In this document: in pieces, positions 47,051 to 57,830 of the stretch
Position numbering within the stretch: position 1 is the stretch's first letter
Layout: every line of letters begins with the position of its first letter
Source: Hymenoscyphus infarciens
Lineage: Eukaryota; Ascomycota; Leotiomycetes; Helotiales; Helotiaceae
Direction of reading: 5' to 3'
Length of the DNA: 64,000 nucleotides
Assembly (NCBI GenBank): GCA_001414345.1
Contig: LLCB01000171.1
Coordinates: 57,588-121,587 of the forward strand
Notes under the pieces: model-generated
Told to the model about the DNA's origin: nothing
Seen by the model: only the letters and a program-made list of their open reading frames with translations
Database searches by the model: none
Translations under genes and position numbers: made by a program

Positions 47051-47629
47051 ATGGCTAATTCTCAACACAGAATTGCTGGTGGCACTCCTCCAATAGACCG
47101 ACAGGAATTCAGTTCCCCTACATCGCTACCAACAGCGAGTACCTCAAAGAAGCGCAGAGCCTCGACAATATCCCCAGAGCCATCAACCGACGCAACGGAT
47201 ATCGAAGTCCCAGTATTAATCAAAAATACACAAGTCGGAAACAAGAAAATCAAAATCGAGCCAGGTGCAGCCAGACCAATCAGACCAAAGCCGAAGAGGC
47301 TGGACAAGGAGTCATGGAGTGAGTTGGGACCTGACCTATTGATGCTTAGCCAGAAGTATGAGGAAGCAGGACCGCATGGATTCGGCGAAACCAGAATGTT
47401 GAGGCAGCGTACCGGCAAGTTCAGAGAGAAGTTGGAAGCATGGAAGACACATGTCCTCTCCAAGGCGACGGATGGCTCGAAACTGAGTGGCAAAGTTCAA
47501 GCGTGGGATTTGGGCGACTGGGAAGCTCATTATTTGAAATGCAGCTCTTTGATGAAGTCTCGAAAGTCTCGACAGAAGGAAGGAGAGGAGAAGGAGAAGG
47601 TTATTATGATTGAGGAATCAGATGCTTGA
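47051..47629 (+). CDS. Unrecognised nuclear-looking protein, 192 residues
   Basis: A single-exon frame whose ATG follows the paired stem-loops. The N-terminal third is Ser/Thr/Pro-rich with the basic cluster SKKRRAS. KKIKIEPG follows, a good fit to the sumoylation consensus. The C-terminal part is helical and charged (ESWSELGPDLLMLSQKYEEA, RQRTGKFREKLEAWKTHV) and ends in a Lys/Glu-rich tail. The basic clusters suggest a nuclear protein. I cannot assign a family. It is transcribed in the same direction as its left neighbour, about 220 bp away. Confidence 0.6.
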   Translation: MANSQHRIAGGTPPIDRQEFSSPTSLPTASTSKKRRASTISPEPSTDATDIEVPVLIKNTQVGNKKIKIEPGAARPIRPKPKRLDKESWSELGPDLLMLSQKYEEAGPHGFGETRMLRQRTGKFREKLEAWKTHVLSKATDGSKLSGKVQAWDLGDWEAHYLKCSSLMKSRKSRQKEGEEKEKVIMIEESDA

Positions 47630-49779
47630 CATGATGGACATGAACGATGACACTACACTGGCATGAAATTTAGCTTTTACAAGGAAGTAACGGGAATTAT
47701 TGAGATGGAAATTAGCAGATTTGAAGAGCTGACAATGATATACGGACTTGCTACTGTTACAAAAATTTCAAAGTTAGCATATGGGTAGCTGAGAAGACGA
47801 ATACATGACACAACAACTTATGGCCGTCTTTGATTGCTGAGATTCCCCAGTGGTTGTCTTTTGGCGAAGTTCATCAACCAAACGTTACTTCAGTTACGCG
47901 ATCCACCAATAAAAATGCCAGTCCAAGGACATTGGAACTCTCGTTGTTCTGAAGTATTAACCCGGCCATTTTCAGACAAAGTATGTAATTATCCCAAGAA
48001 TCTGGAATAATTTCGAATGCTAACCTAGATCCTTCCGAAAAATCAAATCACACTGTCCAAAAGGCTACACCGACGGGAGTTATTCGTAGCCGTACTTGTT
48101 TCCCATCGCGAGTCCGGCCGTCCAAAATATGAAATCATCTCTCGAATCCCGCGCACAAAGTCCGTACCACTATTCCTGGGTCTTTGCAGGTTGGCGAGAA
48201 TGTTGTTCGTGGGATTGGGAGTTGTCTTGGGATGTACTCCCCGCCAGTCCAGTCCTCCCCGAGTTAAATCTAACACGTATTTCATGATTGTGCTCGAACG
48301 GTACCTGATTTGAGTGGAGATTTTTCTCTACTGATCGCTTTTGATTGGGCCGCTGTCTTCTCCTCATCCTTGGTGGGCACTGGGTGTAGTGGCGTGGTTA
48401 AGCGAGGATGAGTAGCAACAGTTCGCTGCTGCTCTCTTGTAGAATTTTCTCGAATGGAGAGTTTGGATTTCTACTACTGGTTGTTAAACAGGTTAGAGGT
48501 TTGATGGATTGGAATATGGGGTTTGAGATTTGTGAGCGTAAACTTTCCGGGAGTCGTTCCAATTGAGGCAGGACAGGTGCTCGAGAGGGGCCAGAAAGGG
48601 TTCTTGATTCTTCTAACCCTTCTCAAGCGGTACTTTTACTTATCGTAGAATTTCTCGCACAATATCTGGAATGATTAGAAATCTACAGTATTTTTGGGCT
48701 TTGAAGTTGAACTTAGCTAGGACCCCCCCTTTTTTTTCCTCGTACGACGGCTTTGGAGGGACGATACTGAATGAAGAGAGAAATAATCTCAAGTGGCTTG
48801 TTATGAGGTGTTGGGTATTCGCTATCCCCTAAACAGGCGACTGCTGCCGTTTGCCGTTATTTGAGGTGGTAATCTTTGGCGATTTATGCTTTTCAATGTT
48901 GAAATTACAAGGGGACAAACCGGTCATTTTTTCTTCCTGAAACTTGGGTTACTAGGTTCTTTGAAGAAGGTTCTTTTATGGCAAGGCAAGTACTCTCCCC
49001 CTCCCCCCCCCCAAATAAAATGTAGAGTGCACAGACATTTGCCATATAAAACGACCGTGCATATACAGTGTTAATCAAGGGGGGGGGGTACTCTCCGTAG
49101 AGTGCACAGAAATCTGATGGGAGTATTAGCGCGCGTCAAGGGGCCCATGGCGTGCCTGGTCCCGTTTTCTAACACGGGGCAGCCCCGTATTAGCGGGTCA
49201 ACAGGTCCTCCCTCCTCGTTTTTAATTTATGTTTAAGTTGTTTCTGCTTAAAACCACAACTAGTTCCCTTCTCAATAGGTACCAAGACATGGAAAAAATT
49301 CGTAACTGCTGTGAGCACCAGGTGCTGAAAGATTAAGTCTTTAGATATGGGAGAGAAGAGAAAGGAACAAGAAGATGAAGATGGGATGACAGATTTTACC
49401 CCTGCCGAGACCCACATTCCAGAAGCGATGTCTCCTGTTTCCAGTTTCCTCGGATCTTGGCGGGTTTTCAGATGAGATCTAGTGTTCATGATCGACGTGG
49501 ATTTCATGCGTATTTCTACTCTCCCCCCTTAATTGTCTGTAGACCGCACAGGCATTTCACAGTCAAACCGACAATACCAGGGAGGGTCTCCGAGAGTATA
49601 AGATCTGATGTTTCTCCCCCTCGTTTTTTTGTTCTGTTATTCATTCGTTCACTCCAGCTTCACACTCTTTTAAAACTTACTCTTCATTTTTGCACAGCTG
49701 GTCTTGCGTTCGCTTATAATTCATTACTTCTTATACCATACTTTTAACCTTTTTTGAAACGCAAAGAACGATTGCAAAT
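47630..49779. other. Intergenic, 2.1 kb
   Basis: No convincing frame. The sequence contains C and G homopolymer runs (49001-49011 and 49079-49088) and a repeated TAGAGTGCACAGA block. The last 200 bp are T/C-rich and form the likely promoter and leader of the secreted protein gene. Confidence 0.5.
49021..49112. repeat. Repeated TAGAGTGCACAGA block next to G/C runs
   Basis: GTAGAGTGCACAGA occurs at 49022 and again at 49098. The sequence before each has a CTCTCC segment and a homopolymer of C or G, and a diverged third version (GTAGACCGCACAGGCATTTC) occurs near 49540. The block may be a fragment of a short repeat family. Confidence 0.5.
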
Positions 49780-50412
49780 ATGCTTTCTCAATACGTTGTT
49801 GTTGCTCTTATGGCTGGCCTTGCTGCTGCCGGTAAGTGCCCCTCACTCAAGCTATATTGAGAGAGAAACAAGTGCTGATCCCAATTCTTAGGACCCATCT
49901 CCAACCGACAAGCGAAAGCCTGCTTCATCGTGGGAAGCACTGCACTCCCAGCCGAGGTACAAGACACCGTAACGGCAGTCCAAGGAGCCATAACCTGCGA
50001 TACCTCCAAGACAACCATCTCGGGCGTCCCAGATGTTACGTCGGGAACAACCTCCTTCAGCTCAATCGACTTCACGAACTCCACCCAAACACCCCTCGAA
50101 TTCGCCCTCTCCGAGTTCGCTACCTCCACCCCCCTCGCATCAACCGATCTCGCACTCGCTCAAGATCGCCTGAATACTTATTTGGCCACCGAGGCCGGGA
50201 TCCGAAGTGTAGGAGGAAATTTGGCAATCAAAGCTCCTAAATTCTTCCAGAGTTTCCAGATTGCGAGGATAAAGGCAGCTCAAGGGGTTGTGGAAACGGA
50301 TCCGGGACAAACTGTTGAGCATCTCTTGGGTAAGGTTACCAAGAATGCCGGTAGTGCTGAGAGTAAGGCTACGATTGATACTATCACCGCTTTGGCTACC
50401 AAGTTGACCTGA
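49780..50412 (+). CDS. Small secreted protein
   Basis: Two exons (49780-49831 and 49892-50412) around a 60-bp intron give 190 residues. Residues 1-17 (MLSQYVVVALMAGLAAA) are a signal peptide, and the intron sits just after its cleavage region. The mature part has two cysteines (KACFIVGS and AITCDTSK) that could form one disulfide. It is rich in Ser, Thr and Ala and reads VPDVTSGTTSFSSIDFTNST and LAIKAPKFFQSFQIARIKAA. Similar small secreted proteins occur widely in plant-associated ascomycetes without a known role. A relation to the HsbA surface-binding family is possible but not shown. Confidence 0.78.
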
Positions 50413-50542
50413 AAAGGCAACTTGAGAGGCTGGAAATGATTGTAGATGTACCATGTGTCGAGCTCGAGATGGAATAATAGAAATTATATTTCAACCGTTG
50501 AATTACTTATTGACTGGCTTTACCAAAACTTTTTCCCCTTGT

Positions 50543-51545
50543 TCAGAATACTGTACCGCCATTAAGGTTGGAAGATGCACACTTCTGATAGTTCAAAATT
50601 TTTGGCAAACAGATCATCCCCAACCCGACAAGCGGTCCCCCACTAACCGGAACACTGGGTCTGAAGAAGTTATCGCCAGCATTACATCCAAAAGCATTAT
50701 TCCTAATCCAAGTTTGAACAGCACTCTTTTGGAAACAATACTCGTTAGGAAAGCCCTTCGTATGTGATTGTTTCGCAAGGGCAATATAGCAATTGTTATG
50801 TGAGGCAAGCCGCCACCAGTCCACGAAGTCATTGTCGCCCCAGTGGAAGCCTACCCATTTGTTGCTATCATCGCCTGTACGGGTCTGGTCTGGAAGCCCA
50901 TCGATTTTGTCTGTTAACATGCCTAGGCAATCTCTGTCGCATGGTTGTTGTGGTTGTGTTGGGGGATCGGAGGGGGGTCGCTGTGTACAGTCGCATGCTG
51001 CATTTGTACCACAAGAGCTTCCACCTTGGCAAGTGGATAAATCGCAATTGGTTCGAGTTCTGCAGAACCTAGGTGTATTCGCAGATGCGATACATCCACA
51101 TCCTTCGTGTCCTGCTGCACCAAATCCTCCTCTAGCTGATGTAGTTCCTTGGCAACCCACGAAATCGCAGAAACCAGTGGTATTTGAACTTGCAATACAT
51201 GTGCAGCCCTTAAAATTATCTTTGCAAGTTGCTATAGCCGAAGAAGAAGTTGTTGTACCAGCACAGCCGTTGAGTTTACAAGACAGTGGCCTGCCACAGA
51301 TTCCTTCTGTATCTGTAGCTAGCGAATCCATTGACAACAGTCCCACCACAACCATTGAGCTCGCAAGATCTCTTCGTTCCACAGAAACCAGGAGTTGAAG
51401 AGTCAAGATTGCACTCACACCCAGCAAAGTTTCTTTTGCAAGTAGCAACAACTTCTCCGTTACATCCATTGAGCTGGCATGAGAGCTTGTTGCCACAAAA
51501 TCCCGGTGAATTCGAGTCTGGCAAGCATTTACAGCCTTCGAAGGC
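50543..51545 (-). pseudogene. Truncated, frameshifted Cys-rich repeat protein
   Basis: The minus strand codes several Cys-rich repeats of about 45 residues, with elements FAGCEC, DSSTPGFCG, KRSCELNGCGG and VATCK. A C-terminal region containing VGFHWGDNDFVDWWRLASHN follows, ending at 50543. The upstream repeats (about 51545-51330) and the downstream ones are in different frames, so there is a frameshift near 51310-51330. No start or signal peptide is present, because at about 51545 the sequence turns into an ankyrin relic on the other strand. The repeats look like an extracellular disulfide-bonded protein; I cannot name the family. Confidence 0.6.
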
Positions 51546-52010
51546 TCTTCGATGGTTTCTTGAGCAAGGCGCGGACCCAAATCTTCCTGGAAGAAGAAAT
51601 TCGTCAGGACTGCTCTCGAAGCCGCAGCTCTGCAATCCACGCCCCAGATCATAGACTTACTTATTCAATACGGAGCGAAATTGGAATCGTGCTACCCTCT
51701 GCATCGTGCAGTCCATCGTCGCCGTTCCGACCCCGCTTCGATTGAGATGATAGCGCATCTTTTGAAGTTGGGAGTGGATATCAATAGCATCGAGACAAGT
51801 AGGGGAACGATGAGACCACGAGGGGTTTTTTGGTGATAGTTTGGGAATGCCATTGCAGTTGGCAGCAAAGGAGGGAAAGAGGGAGAGGCTTGTGTTTTTG
51901 CTAAAAGAAGGGTTGACAAGTCGTTGAAGATTTGGGGTGGAGATACGGCTCTTAACTGGACAGAAAAGGCAGGGAAAAGGGAGATGATAGAGCTTCTGAG
52001 ATAATAGCTA
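51545..52010 (+). pseudogene. Ankyrin-repeat gene relic
   Basis: The plus strand reads ALRWFLEQGADPNL, then after a shift RTALEAAALQSTPQIIDLLI and QYGAKLESCYPLHRAVH and MIAHLLKLGVDINSIE. After further shifts it reads PLQLAAKEGK, then LVFLLKEG, then GGDTALNWTEKAGKREMIEL. These are three to four ankyrin repeats split over several frames, with a final stop near 52,004. It begins abruptly where the Cys-rich relic on the opposite strand begins. It is a decayed gene fragment. Confidence 0.7.
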
Positions 52011-52580
52011 CAGTACCAACGTTTACCTAGGTGCGAATTGAAGTTTTTGATCCCAAGTAGGTACGAATTGCCTTCTACTGGTCGCAACGTCGCGATAAAA
52101 GTAGGCTAGGTCACCTGATTGTATTGTACACTCCTTTCGGTCTAGACGTACACCACTTGAAAAATTTTACTAAGATAAGAACTTGAGTACTCTCTACAGT
52201 TAAAAATCTCTTAAATTTATATAATTAACTTAATTCTTCTCATCTTTTCGAATATCTATACTAAGTAGATGTTATATAAAGAGCTACTTAGTACTCCTCT
52301 CTTTAAACACTCTTAGAATTTCATTTTTACTTTCCGAAAGCTTGTTCAATATCATGGTCAAGGTAACTATATTCGCTAATTTTAAAATATTTGGTAAGTT
52401 TTATAATTAGTGAAGAAAGCATACCAGAGCGAAGAGAATCAACCAAGTTGAACCCAAAGTGAATTTGAATTGTTTTTATTGGTTTACTATTGAAATTTGA
52501 GTCATCCACTGTACTAGTCTTGTATTTTAGACACAGTGTTATGCGATATATATCACAGAAACAGTAAATGAAGTGAAATA
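52011..52580. other. Non-coding, AT-rich from about 52,140
   Basis: From 52,140 to 52,330 the sequence is AT-rich with CTTAGTA-like motifs resembling the RIP-mutated relics elsewhere. No coding frame is convincing. Confidence 0.5.
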
Positions 52581-52932
52581 TCAATTCGAGCCTATTGGTG
52601 ACAAGTCCCCACCACTACCCCCTCCTCGATCCCCTCGTCCTCTCCCTCTGTCTCCCCAACCCCCATGACTGCCTCTTCCTCTTCCCGACGCTGGAGGAAT
52701 GTAGTTCTGGTATTGTCTCGTGAAGAGTGCTCTTTTTACAGCCTCCACTCTTGCTTCATCAGCTTCGTTTCCGCCAGCTATAGAGACACACTCTAGTGGT
52801 GCCATTTGAACAAATCGACTCTGGTCAAAGTTTTCCACTTGCTCGTCAGGAGTAACTTGGCTGAAGATGATAGAAGGAAACAGGTTGTTTGCTGCATGGA
52901 GCATCACCTCTTCCCACAAAAACTTACAGCAT
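52581..52932 (-). CDS. Possible small RGG-rich protein
   Basis: An open frame ends in SGRGRGSHGGWGDRGRGRGD then RGGGSGGDLSPIGSN, an arginine-glycine-rich tail of the kind that binds RNA. Before it is VTPDEQVENFDQSRFVQMAP and ARVEAVKRALFTRQYQNYIP. A consistent spliced model starts at ATG 52932 with a 5-nt first exon (52932-52928), a 67-bp GT-AG intron and exon 52860-52581, giving 94 residues. The tiny first exon makes this uncertain, and the frame may instead be the 3' end of a lost gene. Confidence 0.35.
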
Positions 52933-53647
52933 AGTGTCAGAGTTAACTAGCGTGTTGATGATACGTTAATTTGGTAAATGATGAGAAAAGATTCTTAATG
53001 ATAAATTGATAAATTCCTGTTTCGAACTTGAGTAAAGGCATGGTAATAAAAACCTTTACCTATCTGATGATAAACCTTCATAAATATTCACTGTTAAGCG
53101 CCATCATGCAATAGGAAAGTCTCCGGAACCTAAGTGAAATGATATCACGACACGCCTTGAAAAGAAAATCAATTATAAGAATGGTTTAGAATAGTTACAT
53201 TTTGATGCTTAGTTGCCTTGAACAATTGAATTGGATGAGTTCTAGGTCCAATTTACACACTATTTTCCTAGCTAGCTTAAGAAAGAAGAAACTGTCATTG
53301 GAAGTTCTCTGAGAGCATCTTTAATAGCATTCAGATCAACTGTAATAGCGCTTGGATTGTTAATAATCTACTTGAGGTAGTGAAGTGGCAATAAAAATAT
53401 CAGCTTCGTACCTGCTTCCTTCTAGGGTTTTTAAAATTAATTAACCTAGAATATTAATCCAGATGATCTCGAACAACAGGAGTGGGGAGGTTGAAAACTA
53501 CTGTCCGTCCACCCCTGTCACTAAAATCCGACCAATTATATACGACTCCGATCACGGCCCGTAGATTTCCCATAGAAATCTACCCCACCACACAAATGTC
53601 AATATATAATTAAAAGCACAAAATTTGAACATAATCAGCTTATAAAC
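52933..53647. other. Non-coding interval before the tRNA
   Basis: AT-rich sequence without a convincing frame. It holds the upstream region of the tRNA gene. Confidence 0.5.
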
Positions 53648-53748
53648 GATCGCTTAGCTCAGTTGGTTAGAGCGTGGTGCTAATATATGCAGGGTTAAAC
53701 CTGCTATTAAAAACGCCAAGGTCGCGAGTTCGACCCTCGTAGTGATCA
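53648..53748 (+). tRNA. tRNA-Ile (AAU anticodon) with a 27-nt intron
   Basis: The acceptor arms GATCGCT and AGTGATC pair, including one G-T. The D arm is GCTC/GAGC, the anticodon stem TGGTG/CGCCA, and the T arm GCGAG/CTCGT with loop TTCGACC. The loop CTAATAA places the anticodon AAT at 53682-53684. The intron, 53686-53712, lies between positions 37 and 38, the canonical place in nuclear tRNAs. The discriminator base is A. The A-box (TAGCTCAGTTGG) and B-box (GAGTTCGACCC) are present. Confidence 0.95.
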
Positions 53749-53760
53749 TTATTTCAATTC

Positions 53761-53764
53761 TTTT
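53761..53764 (+). terminator. RNA polymerase III T-run terminator
   Basis: TTTT begins 13 bases after the tRNA, with a back-up run of seven T at 53773-53779. Confidence 0.75.
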
Positions 53765-53919
53765 CTACTATATTTTTTTCCCCGCAAAGGTAAAATCACG
53801 ACCAGCCTCTTGGGGGAAAGTGGAAGAAGATATTGCAATTTTACATGGAAAACTGCTTCTTTTGCTAATCTTCAATTTGGTTTATAACTCATCAACTCCA
53901 ATGCTTTGCCTCTACTTTG

Positions 53920-54760
53920 CTACTCGCACTCTTCAATAAGGACATAAGACTCTCTCGACGATGATGTATCCACATCTTGCTTTGGTATACTTCTCAATCC
54001 ATATCTCGTCCGATCTGCTCGTTCCGTCTGTCCCGCCCGTAAACGTTTCTCATATTTATTCATCGCCGCATTGTTAACCCATTTTTTCCATAATCGATAT
54101 CCGAAAGCTCCACGTCTCGAATGATGTGTCCAGAAAGTGGGTTTTGATATTCCGGGTTTTCCTCTTCCATGATAACCTGTCACAAATGATTATTAGTACT
54201 CTTGCCTAATTGTGAGTACGGCTGGGGTCAAACTTACATCTCCCTTTATGACTCGCCTTCCTCTTCGTAAATAAATGACAATCCTTGCAAAACTTCAAGT
54301 TTCTTGGAACCCATTCTCTCAACCTATAAGCGAGTTTTGACCTTCTTCCACAGCTGGTGAAACAGTCACAGTGTTCTTTTCTCCAGTTTGTTCGACAGTT
54401 TTGTAATCTTCTTGGTTCTTTTCCCTTTCCTTCGTCGAAGAGCTTTTGACGGTGAGCATGGGCAATTTGGTGACATTCTTGTCTGTGCCGGTATGTTATG
54501 TCGGTTGGTAAATGGGTGCAAAGTGGTGCTTTTTCTGTTGTTGGGTCGATGTGGGAGAGAGAGACGTGCTGGCGGATTGGGGAGAGATTGTAAAGTTTTT
54601 TGCTGAGAATGTTAGACAGGTTTCCCGGGAGGAATGATGGAAATTACCAAGTGAGCCTAAGACAGGTTAGGTCGTTTGGGGGACATTGTTCCATAATTAA
54701 AGATTGGATTTCTATTGGAAAGGAGTTCCAAAAGGGGAAAGTTTCAGAGGTTTTCGCCAT
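53920..54760 (-). CDS. F-box-like protein with a Cys-rich, zinc-finger-like region
   Basis: Three short exons (54760-54648, 54602-54238, 54176-53920) with 45- and 61-bp GT-AG introns give 244 residues. The first intron has a CTAAC branch site just before its acceptor. Residues about 9-42 (FWNSFPIEIQSLIMEQCPPN, LTCLRLTCKKLYNL) fit an F-box, so it may link a target to an SCF ubiquitin ligase. The middle has cysteines and histidines in pairs: CHQIAHAH, CRTNWRKEHCDC, FTSCGRR, FCKDCHLF and HKGRC. This arrangement could bind zinc. The C-terminus is basic (FGYRLWKKW, YEKRLRAGQ). It is convergent with the tRNA-Ile gene, 172 bp away. I do not know an established name for this combination. Confidence 0.72.
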
Positions 54761-55733
54761 CGTGTACGTGTACTGATAATTTGACTTATGAAATTGTGTT
54801 TTGCCTCATAAGGACTTGTGACTTTTCAAAGAGTCTGAGTTGAACAAGCAACAAATTCAAATAAATCCCAATGACATCTCTCATCCGGGTTCCCAAACCA
54901 TTAAATACGTCCTTCTTCCTCGCCTCTTCTCCTCAACACACTCCCAAACACGATACACCTAAACGCGAAATCTTCTAAATTTAGTAAACTTCGAACATGT
55001 TATCACGAGACTTCTTAGGCAGAGGATCGATTGAACCACTCTGCCTACCAATGCCTGGGAAAGGGGGGCGAATTGTTGCAAGGATACCTTGCAATTCTAG
55101 GCAGCCACCATCACGTGTGGGTTAAGCGAGGCGGGGGTGATGATATGAGATTTTGCTCGAGTGCGATGGGATTCTGAACAATGGGATGTGGACCAGGGGA
55201 AGAATTATATGGGGGTTAGTGGGTGTTTCTCCGATTGGTTATATGGACTACGTACCCTGCAGTGGACCGCTCTTCTTGTTCGAAAAACTTATCTCGATTC
55301 CAAGCGACGAGGAAAATATTCTCAACTGTTCTAGGCATACGGGATAAACAAGCTCCATTCTCCCAATTCTCGGAGATCAAAATATTTTCTTATTGTTCCA
55401 GGAGGCGGGGGCCACGAAGCCTGATTATTCCAGATCCACTGGAAGAACTATTTTATTCCAGCCAACTGGGAGAATGACCCTTCGTTGGTCGAGTTCATCT
55501 GGGTTAATCATTGTTGAACAATCAATTCCAATTATCCCAGGGAGTTTAGAATGAGTGGAGGCTGCTATATTTTCCGTTTCGCTTTTTTTGGTTTGGCCAA
55601 GTAAATGAAAACTGCAATATTATAATTTATTTAAATCACCGAGTGCTAGCAGAGTGGAGTAATTTTAATCTTCCCGTCCATCCCAGTTCCATTCCCTCAA
55701 CTCCCCAAAACCAAAGTTCCTCAAATGAACATC
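54761..55733. other. Intergenic with short repeated motifs
   Basis: No convincing frame. From 55,290 to 55,560 several ATTGTTCCAGG, AATTATCCCAGG and TTATTCCAG segments recur in both orientations. This texture is like the MITE-related sequences at 28,840 and 30,420. Confidence 0.45.
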
Positions 55734-56893
55734 TTAAAGTTCACCCCCAAACAAAGAATCACTGTCAACCAAGCCAGCTCTCCTCTTTGCGCGATGAGCC
55801 TTCGCCATTCTTTCTCCAACATCCGCCAATTCCCTGCGAAAGACCATTCTATCCTCCTTACACATATCCCGAAACATGTGTTCAGTTTCCATATCCTGCT
55901 CAGGGAAGTAATCGTGGATAACCGAACGCCATCTTCCGGTGGGTGTTGGTTGTTTCTTTGGTTTCTTGAATATCTTCTCTCCGTGGAGCTCGAGGAGTTC
56001 TTCGCCGTCTAGATCAACTTCGAGAGGATCTCGTCTACGTTTTGGCGTTTTTGGGAGCTGATTTGGCTGAATAATAGAACCTTGGTTAGCTGTGTCCATA
56101 GTATTTGGTGCTTGGAGAGAAGCAGAATTACTAACTTGGGTTTCCTCTCCAAGTTCTTTGGCCAATTCTTCTTCAACCTTTTTCTCTTCCCGCTTGTGGT
56201 TTCTTTCGAGAACTTTCAGATCCCAAGGACTCATTGGAGGTGGCATTTGTCGAATTTCTTCAGTGAGCTCAGCTGTGCAAAGTCAATCAAAGCCCAACCA
56301 CTTAACTCATGGCTGGAGTCAAAAGAAGCCAAAGAACTGTACGTACCTCGAGAAAGTCCCCTCTTCGGGGCTTTTCTGCGCATCTCTTCGTACTCGTAAA
56401 ATGAAATCTCAGTCCTCAAAGCCTCTTTTTGTCTCATAATCAAGCCTCTCTCCCTTGGTGTAGCCCTAATTTCCAATACTGCCAGCTCTCTCAGCTCTAC
56501 TTTCAACTCCTCGATACGTAGACGCTCACTCTCATATTCGTCCTCGTCGATACCGGCCCCAATCATGTTCGTCTTCACCTTTGGTACCCGTGCATTCGTC
56601 TCCGCCAAAAACTTCTCTAGCCTGTCCTTTTGAATCTCCTCGCGTGTCAATATATCCTCACCAAAGATTGAATCGATATCGCGATGGCTTGCGCTTTGAT
56701 CAAGGAGGGTGTCGTTCTGATCTTCCTCGGGGGTGCTCATGAAGAGTGAAGATAGAGATTGGCCTCCATTACCTCGTTTTGGGTCATCGGATGGGAGTTT
56801 GAGTTGTTCACGGGTGATCTCCCGTTGGAGGAACTTGCGGAGGTCTTTTGGCTTCACCGGGGAGACTGGCTTGTCTTTGGGCTTGGGTGGCAT
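55734..56893 (-). CDS. Unrecognised charged, coiled-coil, nuclear-looking protein
   Basis: Two exons (56893-56347 and 56272-55734) around a 75-bp GT-AG intron (donor GTACGT) give 361 residues. The start MPPKPKDKPVSPVKPKDLRK is basic. Residues about 60-190 are acidic and helical with coiled-coil potential (SERLRIEELKVELRELAVLE, EALRTEISFYEYEEMRRK). The middle has SPWDLKVLERNHKREEKKVE and the basic cluster KTPKRRRD. The C-terminal block KQPTPTGRWRSVIHDYFPEQ and RELADVGERMAKAHRAKRR looks conserved. I recognise no domain. The compact, intact structure suggests a conserved nuclear component. Confidence 0.72.
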
Positions 56894-57279
56894 GGCGATG
56901 GCGATGGCAAGGATTTGCTATTGAGATGTTGAGATGGTTGAAGTAGCTTGTGGTAAGGTTGGCGTTGTAGTTGTTTCTGTGATGTGAAGCAGACTCTTAC
57001 CTGTTACGTAATTATAAAAGTGAATATACCCAAAACTTCCTTCAGTCAGAGGCAAAAGCTGGTAGGTATTTGAGCTCACGTAGCAACTTGCAGTCTCAAA
57101 TTCAGAGGAAAAGATCCATTCGGTTCGATTTGTGAAATCCATCTAGGTCTCCTTTTCCAATTTAGCGTCCACGCCCCAAAGTTCCCTTCAGTCAAGTTTT
57201 TCCTCCGTCAACAACCAAACTTCGCCTTCGAGACCAAAAGCGAAGTGTGCAGATCTGGTGGACCCGTCATCGCGCCGAA

Positions 57280-57830
57280 TTACTCGTTTTCTGGTGTTTG
57301 CGTCTTGTCCGAAGTTGGAGAAGAGCTTCCAACCTGATTCTGGCTCTCCATTGCATTGCGGCCGTGGCAATCTCGAACAATGGTACATGTGGTGTGCATC
57401 AAGGACTCGATTTCCGCAAGGAGACCGTTGACGAGCGAAAGCTCCTTGTAAACTTTGGAGGTCCATTTTTGCAAGAGAAGAAATATGGTGTGGTCGTTGA
57501 GGTTGATCGCAATTCCTGACGATGACCAACGTTGGTTGACAACCTTCATCTTCTCCTCGTGGACAGAACAGGCTGCATCTAGTGCATACTTGATATCCAG
57601 TGCCGCAGTCTTGTGTTGAAACAGCTCAGAGATCAATGGTGGAGCTTCTGCGAGGTAGATCGGAATGTCGTTGGGGGGAAATTGGGCCATGCAAGTTTCA
57701 ATGAGAGCATTTATACTGCCGCTCGTCGCCTGGAAGGCTTCTTTGACGGGGGTGAGATTTGGCTATATCATGTCAGTTTGTGTTTCACGAAAAGAACAAG
57801 AATGCTTACAATATCTGGTAGTTCCGCCAT
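57280..57830 (-). CDS. Unrecognised helical protein, 167 residues
   Basis: A 21-nt first exon (57830-57810, MAELPDI) is followed by a 47-bp intron and a second exon (57762-57280), joining in frame to 167 residues. The sequence PNLTPVKEAFQATSGSINAL, SELFQHKTAALDIKYALDAA and LVNGLLAEIESLMHTTC suggests an all-helical fold. It ends in a Ser/Thr/Glu-rich tail. There is no signal peptide or membrane segment, and I do not recognise the family. It is in tandem with the gene at 55734-56893, about 390 bp away. Confidence 0.62.

Noticed and set aside
50793..51398. A 201-codon plus-strand frame opposite the Cys-rich relic
   Set aside because: It lacks protein-like features and is the complement of the recognisable Cys-rich repeats.
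56918..57142. A 74-codon frame just upstream of the gene at 55734-56893
   Set aside because: It lies in the likely leader of that gene and ends in low-complexity Thr/Pro sequence.
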